Source of the DNA: an uncultured Rikenellaceae bacterium
GTDB lineage: Bacteria > Bacteroidota > Bacteroidia > Bacteroidales > Rikenellaceae
Length of the DNA stretch: 64,000 nt
NCBI GenBank assembly: GCA_944415565.1
Contig: CALYBQ010000005.1
Location: 232,061 to 296,060, forward strand
Direction of reading: 5' to 3'
Of the stretch, positions 54,216-62,735 are shown piece after piece; the stretch's first letter is position 1; each line of letters opens with the position of its first letter. Under the pieces are notes generated by a model, which was not told the DNA's origin, made no database searches, and saw only the letters and a list, made by a program, of their open reading frames with translations. The position numbers were made by a program, and so were the translations under genes.

Positions 54216-54689
54216 TTAGAACGGGAGGTCGTCGATCTCGTCGGCGGATGTAGCCGGAGCGGAACCCGGTGCGTTCCCTGATGCGGGCGGGGCGTATGTC
54301 GGGGCGGGAGCCTGCTGTGCATATGTGGTTCCGTCCATCGGCGCGCCGGAAGAACCTTCCGGGCGACGTCCGAGCAGCTTGAGGTCGTTGGCAACGATGT
54401 CGATACCATAACGTTTCATTCCGTTGGCGTCCGTCCATTCGCGCGAACGGATGCTCCCTTCTATGTATATCTGGCTGCCTTTGCGGATGAATCGGTCTGC
54501 TACGTCGGCAAGATTGCGCCACAATGTTATGCTGTGCCATTCCGTATGATCCTTGGCCTCCTGCGTCTGGCGGTTGTAGATTCGTTCGGTCGTGGCAAGC
54601 CTGACGCGTGCCACTTTAGTCCCGCCTTCGAGTGTGCGGATCTCGGGGTCGGCCCCGACGTTTCCGATCAATATTACTTTGTTTATCAT
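54216..54689 (-). CDS. ssb: Single-stranded DNA-binding protein
   Basis: 157 residues. OB fold (INKVILIGNVGADPEIRTLE ... WHSITLWRNLADVADRFIRK), a Pro/Ala-rich linker, and the acidic tip DEIDDLPF that recruits repair and replication partners. Binds ssDNA as a tetramer. It starts 19 bases after the repeat lipoprotein gene. Confidence 0.96.
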   Translation of the reverse strand: MINKVILIGNVGADPEIRTLEGGTKVARVRLATTERIYNRQTQEAKDHTEWHSITLWRNLADVADRFIRKGSQIYIEGSIRSREWTDANGMKRYGIDIVANDLKLLGRRPEGSSGAPMDGTTYAQQAPAPTYAPPASGNAPGSAPATSADEIDDLPF

Positions 54690-54708
54690 GTTTTTATGTT
54701 ATGCGTTG

Positions 54709-55239
54709 TTACTCGTTGTCAATCTGTTGCAGTCGTGTGTCGAGGTATTTCTGTGTCAGAGCGTCGAATTGCGCCAGCAAGTCCGGCTGGCGTGCGATAG
54801 ACTCGATAATTTTGGTGCTCGCAGCAGCTTTTGCATAATCGTTCATCTTCTTGGTGATGTATGAGCTGTCGTACGGGCCGAGGAATTTTTCCGCAACTTC
54901 GTCCAACTGTTCGTACATCTCCGGTTGGCGTGCTACACTCTCTATCAGGCTGCCTATTGCCGCACCTCGTGCCGCTCCGCGTTGTTCCACGGCCTTGTCC
55001 GACAACGGGAGTAATTCTCTGTAATTGCGATAAAGGGTTTGTTCCGCAGCAGCTATCAGGTTGTCGGTCATTTCCGGCTGGCGAGCGATGGATTCGAAAA
55101 GCGTACCGATGGCCTCCATCTTCGTAGCTTTCGTATCCGCAGTCTCCGGAATCATATAATAATTGTCGCTTGCATCGCAAGAGGCCAGCAGTACAGGGAT
55201 GGCCAATGCCCAAGAAAGGAGTAGGATGAACCTTTTCAT
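54709..55239 (-). CDS. Unknown lipoprotein with three ESIARQPEM repeats
   Basis: 176 residues. Lipobox LLASC (Cys 21). Three related helical units follow: about 43-70 (TLFESIARQPEM), 94-121 (SLIESVARQPEM) and 141-167 (KIIESIARQPDL), with periods of 51 and 47 residues. I do not recognise the family. The repeats suggest a three-fold helical bundle or repeated docking motif in the envelope. Upstream of ssb on the same strand. Confidence 0.75.
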   Translation of the reverse strand: MKRFILLLSWALAIPVLLASCDASDNYYMIPETADTKATKMEAIGTLFESIARQPEMTDNLIAAAEQTLYRNYRELLPLSDKAVEQRGAARGAAIGSLIESVARQPEMYEQLDEVAEKFLGPYDSSYITKKMNDYAKAAASTKIIESIARQPDLLAQFDALTQKYLDTRLQQIDNE

Positions 55240-55269
55240 ACAGTATGATTTTTTGTTTGATATTTCTGT

Positions 55270-56073
55270 TTAAATGGCTTTTATCATCTTAGTTATCAGT
55301 GCAGCCATGAGTTTTGCGGCCTTGTTGCCCTCGCGCTGCACCTCTTCGTGCGTAGACTTGACGCCTGACAGGCCGGAGTTGGTAATGACCGATATGCCGA
55401 ATACCGGTATGCTCATGTGCCGGGCGGCGATGACTTCCGGCGTAGTGGACATGCCTACCGCGTCCCCGCCTATGTTTCGGAAATATCTGTATTCAGCGGG
55501 TGTTTCGAATGTCGGGCCAGTCCCGCCTACATAAACGCCGTGCCGCAATGTGATGTTTTGTTCTGCGGCTATCTTATCCGCGAGTGTTCTCATTCCGTTG
55601 TCGTATGCCTCGCTCATGTCCGGAAACCGCTCTCCCAGTTCAGCTATATTCGTGCCTATGAGCGGATTCGGTATCAGGTTGATGTGATCGGTTATTACCA
55701 TCAGGTCGCCTACTCCGAAATCCGGATTGATCCCGCCTGCCGCATTGGAAACGAACAATCGCCGTATGCCGAGATATTTCATCACCCTTACCGGAAACAC
55801 CACTTGTTGCGGCGTGTAACCTTCGTAATAGTGGAACCGTCCCTGCATCGCGACGACTTTTTTGCCTCCCAATACCCCGAATATGAGCCGTCCTTTGTGT
55901 CCTTCGACCGTGGAGACGGGAAAGCCGGGAATGTCCTTGTAGTCGAGGGCCGCTTTAATGTCTATGTCGTCTACCAGTCCGCCGAGTCCCGATCCCAGAA
56001 TAATGCCTATCTCAGGCGTAAATCCTGTCCGATCAAGGATTAAGGAGGCTGTATTTTGGATTTGCTTTAACAT
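55270..56073 (-). CDS. Purine nucleoside phosphorylase, trimeric (PNP family)
   Basis: 267 residues. Phosphate loop GSGLGGLVDD, MQGRFHYYEGY, VSNAAGGINPDF, GPTFETPAEYR, DAVGMSTTPEVIAAR and SVITNSG all match the trimeric PNP family. Phosphorolysis of inosine/guanosine for salvage. Its start lies inside the 3' end of lpxK (41-bp overlap). Confidence 0.94.
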   Translation of the reverse strand: MLKQIQNTASLILDRTGFTPEIGIILGSGLGGLVDDIDIKAALDYKDIPGFPVSTVEGHKGRLIFGVLGGKKVVAMQGRFHYYEGYTPQQVVFPVRVMKYLGIRRLFVSNAAGGINPDFGVGDLMVITDHINLIPNPLIGTNIAELGERFPDMSEAYDNGMRTLADKIAAEQNITLRHGVYVGGTGPTFETPAEYRYFRNIGGDAVGMSTTPEVIAARHMSIPVFGISVITNSGLSGVKSTHEEVQREGNKAAKLMAALITKMIKAI

Positions 56074-57100
56074 CTTGTTCCAGTTTTTCGAGAAATTCGA
56101 TAACCGTATCGTCGTAAAAACGTATGTTCAACGGCTGATAGAAGAGTCGGGGGCGCAGGTTTTCCGGAATTTTTTTACTGCCTGCCAGTTTTACCGCGTC
56201 CTTCTCCGTTGTGATTATAATTGTTCCTTCCGGCGATTTACCGAGAGCTTGTTCCATGAGTGCGAGGTCGCGCCTGCGGTACGGGTGGTGGTCGGGGAAT
56301 ACTATTTCGTCTTCGACCGCATATCGCTTTTCGAGGCTGTCGCAGAACGATTTCGGATTACCGATGCCCGACATGGCTATGACGCTTTTTCCGTTGGCGG
56401 GTATCTCCGTCATGCTGTTCCTGAACAATGGCACGGCGTTGCCGCACTCCATGCTGGTGAAGAACAGCGATTGGTACGGATACAGTTTCAGGGATTTACG
56501 TACTATCCGGCGGTCGATCGGAGACATGTCCGGTGGGCACTTGGTCATGATGACATATCTTGCCCTATGCAACTGTCCGACCGTATCGCGGAGGTTGCCC
56601 CACGGCAACAGATGGTCGCGGTATATCGGACGGGTATAGTCTATCAGCACCACATTCACCCAAGGTTCCACATATCTGTGCTGGAAACCGTCGTCGAGGA
56701 TTATCATGTTGACCTCCGGATGCCTTCTCCGTATCTCTGAGATTCCGTCCCTGCGTTTTTCGCATACTGCTACCACTATGTCGGGATGGCGTTGTTTGAT
56801 GAGTTTTGGTTCGTCTCCCGTGTCGAGGAACGACGTTCCGATCTCGGCTTCGAAATACCCTTTGGTGCGTCTTTTGTACCCGCGTGATAGTACGGCTACG
56901 TTATGTGTCATCTTGAAATGTCCGGCCAGCATATCCGTCAACGGGGTTTTTCCCGTGCCGCCCACCGTCAGGTTGCCTATGCAGACGATGGGTATATCGT
57001 ACTCCTCGGAACGCAGGATCTTCCAATCAAACAACTTGTGCCTGATCGCTACTGCCGCCCCGTAAAGGAGACTGAAAGGTGCCAGCCATGCTCTGCTCAT
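56033..57100 (-). CDS. lpxK: Tetraacyldisaccharide 4'-kinase
   Basis: 355 residues. N-terminal membrane-associated helix, Walker A GNLTVGGTGKTPLTDML, EKRRDGISEI, ILDDGFQHR and VLIDYTRPI. Phosphorylates the lipid A disaccharide at the inner membrane. It starts from a promoter with both consensus boxes and overlaps pnp by 41 bp. Confidence 0.95.
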   Translation of the reverse strand: MSRAWLAPFSLLYGAAVAIRHKLFDWKILRSEEYDIPIVCIGNLTVGGTGKTPLTDMLAGHFKMTHNVAVLSRGYKRRTKGYFEAEIGTSFLDTGDEPKLIKQRHPDIVVAVCEKRRDGISEIRRRHPEVNMIILDDGFQHRYVEPWVNVVLIDYTRPIYRDHLLPWGNLRDTVGQLHRARYVIMTKCPPDMSPIDRRIVRKSLKLYPYQSLFFTSMECGNAVPLFRNSMTEIPANGKSVIAMSGIGNPKSFCDSLEKRYAVEDEIVFPDHHPYRRRDLALMEQALGKSPEGTIIITTEKDAVKLAGSKKIPENLRPRLFYQPLNIRFYDDTVIEFLEKLEQDVKANPKYSLLNP

Positions 57101-57123
57101 AGGTTTGCGAAATGGGTATCGTT

Positions 57124-57154
57124 CAAAGATACGTTAAAATAACCGGAAAACAAA
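57124..57154 (-). promoter_or_regulatory. Promoter of lpxK-pnp
   Basis: On the minus strand TTTG (57151-57154), 19 bp, TATCTTTG (57124-57131), 23 bases before the lpxK ATG. An exact consensus match. Confidence 0.8.
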
Positions 57155-57254
57155 AATAAGGTATTTTCCCGCGTTTTTTGAGCCGCCGAGGACTTGTCCG
57201 GTCGGCGCGCGGAAAAAAACGTGGACGTTTCCCGGCTTTTAATCTGTTAATGAT

Positions 57255-57262
57255 TAGTTTTG
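57255..57262 (+). promoter_or_regulatory. -7 box upstream of uvrC
   Basis: TAGTTTTG fits TAnnTTTG, 22 bases before the uvrC start. The distance fits the chosen TTG start. Confidence 0.55.
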
Positions 57263-57284
57263 CATGGAATAAGTTCGTATCGCG

Positions 57285-59111
57285 TTGGCAGCAGGAAATA
57301 TAGCATATCTCAAGGAGCAGGTCTCTCTTTTGCCGCTCTCGCCCGGAGTTTACCAGTTCGTGAACTCTGAGGGTACGGTCATATATGTCGGCAAGGCCAA
57401 GAGCCTACGCAAGCGTGTGTCGTCATATTTTATTGAGAACCATCCGATTGCCAAGGTGCGTGTGATGGTCAAGAATATCGCCGAAATCAGGCATATCGTA
57501 GTGTATAGCGAGGCCGATGCGCTGCTTTTGGAGAACAATCTGATAAAGACCTTGCAGCCGCGCTACAATTCGATGCTCAAGGACGACAAGACCTACCCGT
57601 GGATAGCCATACTTAACGAGCCGTTCCCGCGTGTAGTCTCCACCCGCCGGCTGGTGCGTGACGGGTCGCGTTATTTCGGCCCGTATGCTTCGGTGGTGAT
57701 GCAGAAGAACATACTGGAGCTGATCCGAGGGTTGTACACGTTGAGAACATGTACGCTTAACCTTTCGCCTGCCGCCATCGCGAAGGGGAGGTATTCGGTT
57801 TGCCTCGAATACCATTTGGGGAATTGCAAGGGGCCGTGTGTCGGGTTGCAGACGCAGGAGGATTACGATGCCGATATAAGCCGCATTTCCGCTATGTTGG
57901 GCGGCGATCTGCGCTCTACCAAACAGTGGCTAGGAAAGGCCATGAACGATTCGGCTGCGGCGATGAATTTCGAGCAGGCCGAACGTTATAAACAACGTCT
58001 GCACCTGCTCGACAATTATGCCAGCAAGTCGGTGATAGTGAGCAGTGCGGCAAGGAATGTCGATGTCTTTTCGGTGCTCAAGGATGTTGACGCCGTCTAT
58101 GGAAACTTCATACGTGTGGTTAACGGCCATATCGTGAACTCGTTCACGGCGCAATTCTCGCTCGGTGTGGACGAGGATGACAAGACTGTGCTGACACGCG
58201 TGATAGAGCAGATGGAGGGTCTCGTGCAGGGGCCGTTGGCCCATGAGGTCCTTGTGCCTTTCCTGCCCGAGGAGGCGTTGTTTCCCAATGTCCAGTTTGT
58301 AGTGCCGAAGCGCGGTGACAAGATGAAACTCATGGAATTTTCGGAGCGCAGCGCCAAGATGTACCGCCTTGAACGCATGAAGAACCTTGAGATAAAGGAC
58401 CCGTCACGCCATACGGACCGTATTATGGAGGCTATGCGCCGGGAACTGCACATGGCGGTCGAACCGCGCCATATAGAGTGTTTCGACAACTCGAACCTGC
58501 AAGGGACGCACCCTGTGGCGTCTTGCGTGGTGTTCCGTGACGGCAAACCTTCGCGCAAGGAGTACCGTCATTTCAATATCAAGACGGTTGTAGGGCCGGA
58601 CGATTTCGCCTCTATGCGAGAGATTATCGGTCGGCGTTATCGCCGTATGCTCGACGAAGGCAGTGAATTGCCGGACCTTATAATCGTTGACGGCGGCAAG
58701 GGACAGTTGAGTTCGGCGTACGGAGTGCTGCGTCAACTCGGGATCGAGGACAAGGTGACGATCATCGGTCTCGCCAAACGTATCGAGGAGGTTTTCTTTC
58801 CGAACGACCCTGAACCATATTATCTCGACCGTACAGGCGAGCCGTTGAAGGTGATTATGCACCTGCGTGACGAAGCGCACCGGTTCGGGATTACGTTCCA
58901 TCGCCAGAAACGTTCCAAGGCGTTCATTAAGAGCGAGCTGGAGTCTATTCCGGGGTTGGGGGAGGTGTCGGTTGCCAAGTTGCTGAAAAAATTCAAGACC
59001 ATAACGGGGATAAAGCGAGCCGGACGTGAAGAACTTGCCGCTGTTGTCGGTGAGTCCCGTGCGCGTGCCGTAATCGAGTTCTATTCTAAAGGCGATGGAG
59101 ACAGCGAATGA
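57285..59111 (+). CDS. uvrC: Excinuclease ABC subunit C
   Basis: 608 residues. GIY-YIG nuclease domain (PGVYQF ... TVIYVGKAKSLRKRV), Cys motif YHLGNCKGPCVG, UVR helix FEQAERYKQRL, RNase H-like domain with ECFDNSNLQG and LIIVDGGKGQLSSA, and C-terminal HhH (SIPGLGEVSVAKLLKKFK). Makes both incisions in nucleotide excision repair. No ATG is available in frame: a TAA lies four codons upstream, so TTG at 57285 is the most likely start. Confidence 0.95.
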   Translation: MAAGNIAYLKEQVSLLPLSPGVYQFVNSEGTVIYVGKAKSLRKRVSSYFIENHPIAKVRVMVKNIAEIRHIVVYSEADALLLENNLIKTLQPRYNSMLKDDKTYPWIAILNEPFPRVVSTRRLVRDGSRYFGPYASVVMQKNILELIRGLYTLRTCTLNLSPAAIAKGRYSVCLEYHLGNCKGPCVGLQTQEDYDADISRISAMLGGDLRSTKQWLGKAMNDSAAAMNFEQAERYKQRLHLLDNYASKSVIVSSAARNVDVFSVLKDVDAVYGNFIRVVNGHIVNSFTAQFSLGVDEDDKTVLTRVIEQMEGLVQGPLAHEVLVPFLPEEALFPNVQFVVPKRGDKMKLMEFSERSAKMYRLERMKNLEIKDPSRHTDRIMEAMRRELHMAVEPRHIECFDNSNLQGTHPVASCVVFRDGKPSRKEYRHFNIKTVVGPDDFASMREIIGRRYRRMLDEGSELPDLIIVDGGKGQLSSAYGVLRQLGIEDKVTIIGLAKRIEEVFFPNDPEPYYLDRTGEPLKVIMHLRDEAHRFGITFHRQKRSKAFIKSELESIPGLGEVSVAKLLKKFKTITGIKRAGREELAAVVGESRARAVIEFYSKGDGDSE

Positions 59112-59220
59112 GCGACATTCGGTGTGTCATGATGTGTTTGCTGTGTGTTAAAATGCCGAAATGTTGATAATTTAGGCATAAAATATTCGTGCGGCGGCAG
59201 TCAACGCATGTATTAATGAT

Positions 59221-59228
59221 TACTTTTG
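59221..59228 (+). promoter_or_regulatory. -7 box upstream of the DUF3467 gene
   Basis: TACTTTTG fits TAnnTTTG, 22 bases before the ATG. Confidence 0.5.
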
Positions 59229-59250
59229 GTCAAAATTTATATGTCTTGCT

Positions 59251-59565
59251 ATGGATAAAAAACACGAAATAGACATAGAGCTTGACGAATCGGTTGCCAA
59301 CGGCAGCTATGCCAATCTTGCGATAATTTCACACTCCACATCGGAATTCGTTATAGATTTCGCGGCGTTGATGCCCGGACTTCCCAAGGCTAAGGTGCGT
59401 AACAGGATAATCCTTTCACCGGAACATGCCAAGCGTTTGCTGATGTCGTTGCAGGATAACATAACCCGGTACGAGAGCAACGTGGGCCGAATCAATATTC
59501 CGACGCAGGCGTTGCCGGACGACTCCATAACGCCTACCCCGGGGTTCAATATGGGCGAAGCGTAG
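59251..59565 (+). CDS. DUF3467 family protein
   Basis: 104 residues, no signal peptide. The domain core is visible: ANLAIISHSTSEFVIDFA, MPGLPKAKVRNRIILSP and AKRLLMSLQDNI. Function unknown, though widely conserved in Bacteroidetes. Convergent with pth across a shared terminator. Confidence 0.88.
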   Translation: MDKKHEIDIELDESVANGSYANLAIISHSTSEFVIDFAALMPGLPKAKVRNRIILSPEHAKRLLMSLQDNITRYESNVGRINIPTQALPDDSITPTPGFNMGEA

Positions 59566-59720
59566 CTTCTTCGGCAGCCTGTCAATCGTTTTGCAATGCG
59601 GTTTCGCCGCGTTGCCATTCTTCTTATGTCATAGTTGTAACGGTCTTGTCTATATCTTGTCGTGTGGTATTGGTGTAATGGTCGCGAGGCATCAGAAGCA
59701 GATAAGAATGAGTACAAATC

Positions 59721-59755
59721 AAACAGCCTAAAACCAAAGTGGTTTTAGGCTGTTT
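59721..59755. terminator. Bidirectional terminator between DUF3467 and pth
   Basis: A perfect 15-bp stem (59721-59735 with 59741-59755) built on acagcctaaaacc, 5-base loop, A and T tracts on both sides. Nothing else is seen in 59566-59784. Confidence 0.85.
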
Positions 59756-59784
59756 GTGTGTTTCGTGGGGTCTGTATCGCTCCT

Positions 59785-60411
59785 TTATTTGGACTTCTTG
59801 TTGTGAAGGTTCATGGCCCTTTCGATGCCGATGGTGGCGAATGATTTTATGGCCTCTCCTGCCGCTTCCAGCTTCGACGGCATGTCGGCTTTCTCTTCGT
59901 CCGACCACTCGCTGAGGACGTAATCCACCTGCGCCCCCTTGGCGAACGAGTTGCCTATACCGATCCTCATGCGGATATATTCCGTTGTGCCTATCGACGC
60001 ATTGATGCTTTTCAGTCCGTTGTGTCCGCCGTCGCTGCCTTTGGTCCGTATTCGGATAGTGCCGAACGGGAGGGCGAGATCATCGCATACTATCATGAGG
60101 TTCTCCAGCGGAATCTTCTCCTGTGCCAGCCAGTATGCTACCGCTTTGCCGCTCAGGTTCATGTAGGTCGATGGTTTGAGGAGGACCAATGTCCGGCCCT
60201 TGTATTTCATCTTCGCTACCGATCCGTAACGGGCCGGCGTAAAAACAGCATCGGACGCCGCAAGGGCGTCCAATACTTTGAATCCTATATTGTGGCGGGT
60301 CTCGGCATATTCAGCGCCGATGTTGCCCAGCCCAACTATCAGGTATTTCACTTCGTCATCTTGTTTTGCAGGTTCCGGCCGGCCGAAGAGCCGTTTAAGA
60401 AAACTTTTCAT
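59785..60411 (-). CDS. pth: Peptidyl-tRNA hydrolase
   Basis: 208 residues; a short charged N-terminal extension precedes the domain ([21 protein letters not shown]). Catalytic His in TRHNIGF, Asn in [10 protein letters not shown], Asp in [10 protein letters not shown]. Releases peptidyl-tRNAs dropped from ribosomes. Located downstream of ctc on the same strand, the common bacterial pairing. Confidence 0.95.
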   Translation of the reverse strand: MKSFLKRLFGRPEPAKQDDEVKYLIVGLGNIGAEYAETRHNIGFKVLDALAASDAVFTPARYGSVAKMKYKGRTLVLLKPSTYMNLSGKAVAYWLAQEKIPLENLMIVCDDLALPFGTIRIRTKGSDGGHNGLKSINASIGTTEYIRMRIGIGNSFAKGAQVDYVLSEWSDEEKADMPSKLEAAGEAIKSFATIGIERAMNLHNKKSK

Positions 60412-60449
60412 GGTCGATACGCTTCTTTATGCCGCCCTGTCAGTGACTG

Positions 60450-61034
60450 CTATTTTCCGGCTGCTGCCGCTGCTGCTGCCGCACCACGGGCTGCGCGAGT
60501 CATCTTGACTGCTGCGATAGCTGTAGTTGCAGGAGTGAGCAATGTGAGTCCTTCGAAATTAAGGTCGCCAACGAAGATCGACTTGCCGAGTTCGAGTTCT
60601 GTTATGTCTACCGGCAGTTCGTCAGGCAGGTTTTCGAGGATACCCTTAACGTGGAGTTTGCGCTTCATCAGAGAGAGTTTACCACCCTGCTTAACACCTA
60701 TCGAGCTGCCGGTCAGGCGGATCGGCACGTCGATAGCAACCTCTTTGCCCGGTACGGCACGATAGAAGTCGATGTGAAGGATCTGTTCCTTAACCGGATG
60801 GTACTGTACTTCACGCATTACACCGATCTCTTTCTTTCCGTCGATGTCGATATTCACGATATATGAATTCGGAGAGTAGATGAGCGGTTTCATGTCCTTG
60901 GCGTTGATCGAGAAGTGGAGTGTTTCGCCGTTGCCGTAGATAGCTGCCGGAATCAGGCCTTCGCTCTGGAGTTTTTTCGTCTCTTTTTTGCCGAACGCGT
61001 CGCGTTTCAGGGCTTTGATTTCAATAGTCTGCAT
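60450..61034 (-). CDS. Ribosomal protein L25/general stress protein Ctc
   Basis: 194 residues: L25 domain (IEIKALKRDAFGKKETKKLQ) binding 5S rRNA and the TL5/CTC-type C-terminal beta domain (about 95-175). The C-terminus is a low-complexity alanine tract flanked by basic residues (TRAARGAAAAAAAAGK). Pairs with pth downstream as in many bacteria. Confidence 0.93.
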   Translation of the reverse strand: MQTIEIKALKRDAFGKKETKKLQSEGLIPAAIYGNGETLHFSINAKDMKPLIYSPNSYIVNIDIDGKKEIGVMREVQYHPVKEQILHIDFYRAVPGKEVAIDVPIRLTGSSIGVKQGGKLSLMKRKLHVKGILENLPDELPVDITELELGKSIFVGDLNFEGLTLLTPATTAIAAVKMTRAARGAAAAAAAAGK

Positions 61035-61259
61035 TTCGTTTTATTTTTATATGTTTCACTTGGGCGCCTCTCAGCCGTACCTTACGGTATGGCCCCACAG
61101 CGCTTGCGGGTGCAAAAATAGATAATAAAACATTAAAAACCAAATAGGTGCTGATGGCGTATGGCGGTGAAGTGTGTCGGATTTACGGGTTTGGGTGTGA
61201 AAAATGGTGTGATTGTGAAGAAAAAAACGCATGAAGGTATTGTTTTTTGAAATTTTCAT

Positions 61260-61267
61260 TATCTTTG
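61260..61267 (+). promoter_or_regulatory. -7 box upstream of tRNA-Leu(GAG)
   Basis: TATCTTTG, 20 bases before the tRNA; a TTG lies 17 bp upstream. Nothing else is recognised in 61035-61259. Confidence 0.6.
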
Positions 61268-61287
61268 CATCCGCAAATAACCTCAAA

Positions 61288-61372
61288 GCCCAGGTGGTGG
61301 AATTGGTAGAAACGCTACTTTGAGGGGGTAGTGGCCGTTTAGGCCGTGTGAGTTCGAGTCTCGTCCTGGGCA
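61288..61372 (+). tRNA. tRNA-Leu(GAG)
   Basis: 85-nt class II tRNA. Acceptor GCCCAGG/CCTGGGC, anticodon stem CTACT/GGTAG with loop TTGAGGG (anticodon GAG), variable arm TGGCCGTTTAGGCCGT, T arm with GTTCGAGTC. Discriminator A; no encoded CCA. The 3' end of tRNA-Leu genes is the reported target of the mobilisable element NBU1 in Bacteroides. Confidence 0.95.
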
Positions 61373-61382
61373 CAAACAGAAG

Positions 61383-61418
61383 AAAACTCCAATTGATTTT
61401 CAGTCAGTTGGAGTTTTT
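61383..61418 (+). terminator. Terminator of tRNA-Leu(GAG)
   Basis: aaaactccaa (61383-61392) pairs with ttggagtttt (61408-61417), T-run follows. Beyond it a TTGCACAA direct repeat (61433-61440, 61444-61451) and no gene up to 61626. Confidence 0.75.
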
Positions 61419-61626
61419 GTTTGTAGTACTTGCACAAGATTTGCACAACATCTGTTGGATTGCTTTCCGGTTTGGCGGTCGCTCCTCTGCTTTTTATTGT
61501 CGGATGTGTGCCGATTCCGTGAAAATAAATGGTGTTGGATCAGAATATAGCTCCAGTTGGACCGACCGCCTTGTCTGGTATAAAACAGTCTTACAATAGG
61601 TGAGTGTATGCAAGAGGCATGATTAC

Positions 61627-62412
61627 TTATTTCTTCCGGCCTAATATTATATGGTTCCTACCTTGCCATACCCGCAGTGTCTCTATGCCGTGGTGGTCGA
61701 ATATCTGTTTGAGAAGCTCCGTGTCGAATACGTGCTGATGCAACGCCCTGTTGTGGATATTGTCGAGCGACCTTGCCTTGAATTGTTCGAACGATCCGGC
61801 CGGTTTGTCCATCGACAGGTCGTGTAACTCCAGTATTTCGTCGAGGTGCGTCAGATCGTCCTCACCGATGCCGTTGGCTGCGTCTTCGAGTAGATGCTCG
61901 AACGTTGTGACCGCACGTTTGTGGTCGAAACAATACTCTTTTGCCGGAACGGCGACCAGCATGATACCGCCTTTTTTCAATACCCGTTTCCATTCGGCTA
62001 TCGCTTTCAGAGGGTTAGCGACGTGTTCGAGACAATTGGACGAGAGGAGGAAGTCGTATCGTTCGTCGCTCAGGCCATTCAAATCGCTGGCTTCGGAGAT
62101 ATACTGCGTACCCGGTTTGTCTTTGTAGAAGTTGTAGTCGCCTTTGTTTTCGATCCTGCCTTCCCAAATAGTTGTGGTCGAGAAATTGCATCCATCCAGC
62201 CGTCCGATGACCTTGTATAAAGGGCAGAGGCCTTGGTCGAGGAATAAACCGCTGGGGCCTCCTATTTCAATGCCCGTTTTCCCCTTGAACAAAGGGATGA
62301 TGGATTTGAAGTGCTCTATTTTGGGGCTTTTGACGGAGGGTATCGCTTTTTTTAACAGATGTTTGATACCGTGTTTCTTATATGTCGTAATAGCTCGTAG
62401 CAGGATGTTCAT
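61627..62412 (-). CDS. Class I SAM-dependent methyltransferase
   Basis: About 261 residues from the ATG at 62412; an in-frame start 48 bases upstream is possible. SAM-binding GIEIGGPSG, acidic post-motif region, and LSSNCLEHVANPLKAIAEWK as the DxxLEHV-type motif IV, followed by KKGGIMLVAVPAKE. A basic N-terminal region (about 1-35) precedes the fold. Substrate unknown; sugars or small metabolites are typical for this subgroup. No partner genes are adjacent. Confidence 0.8.
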   Translation of the reverse strand: MNILLRAITTYKKHGIKHLLKKAIPSVKSPKIEHFKSIIPLFKGKTGIEIGGPSGLFLDQGLCPLYKVIGRLDGCNFSTTTIWEGRIENKGDYNFYKDKPGTQYISEASDLNGLSDERYDFLLSSNCLEHVANPLKAIAEWKRVLKKGGIMLVAVPAKEYCFDHKRAVTTFEHLLEDAANGIGEDDLTHLDEILELHDLSMDKPAGSFEQFKARSLDNIHNRALHQHVFDTELLKQIFDHHGIETLRVWQGRNHIILGRKK

Positions 62413-62500
62413 TTTTCGCGTAGGTTCAAACAACGTTTTTTTGACATACAAACTTAACAATTAAAAGAAACAAATAAAATAAGGCGTGGATGCGTGGTGC

Positions 62501-62710
62501 TTAAAAGGAGAATCTTGATCCGTTATGGGTCTTGTCGAATATATCGACGAGCGCAGTTTGCGGTAATCGGGTCCTGCTGTTTGAATAAAAATAATCCGAA
62601 GTAGAATCTCCTGCTGCAATAACGTGTTGGCGAAGTCTGTCCGCAATATCGGCATGTGAAAGCAGTTCAGTGTGTTTGCCCTTGGGGAACGGACATGGTG
62701 TAAATCAAAA
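62501..62710 (-). pseudogene. 3' remnant of an ABC exporter-type gene
   Basis: One minus-strand frame ending in TAA (62501-62503) reads PKGKHTELLSHADIADRLRQ, which fits the GxHxELLxxxxxYxxL pattern at the end of fused ABC transporter ATPases. It continues for about 45 more residues of protein-like sequence (VIAAGDSTSDYFYSNSR, TALVDIFDKTHNGSRFSF). There is no start or Walker region: the frame is closed just upstream by a TGA. The match is by pattern only. Confidence 0.35.
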
Positions 62711-62723
62711 CCGATTATTTTAT

Positions 62724-62731
62724 TACCTTTG
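62724..62731 (+). promoter_or_regulatory. -7 box in front of the cobalamin riboswitch
   Basis: TACCTTTG fits TAnnTTTG; transcription would begin just before the riboswitch. Confidence 0.55.
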
Positions 62732-62735
62732 CACA

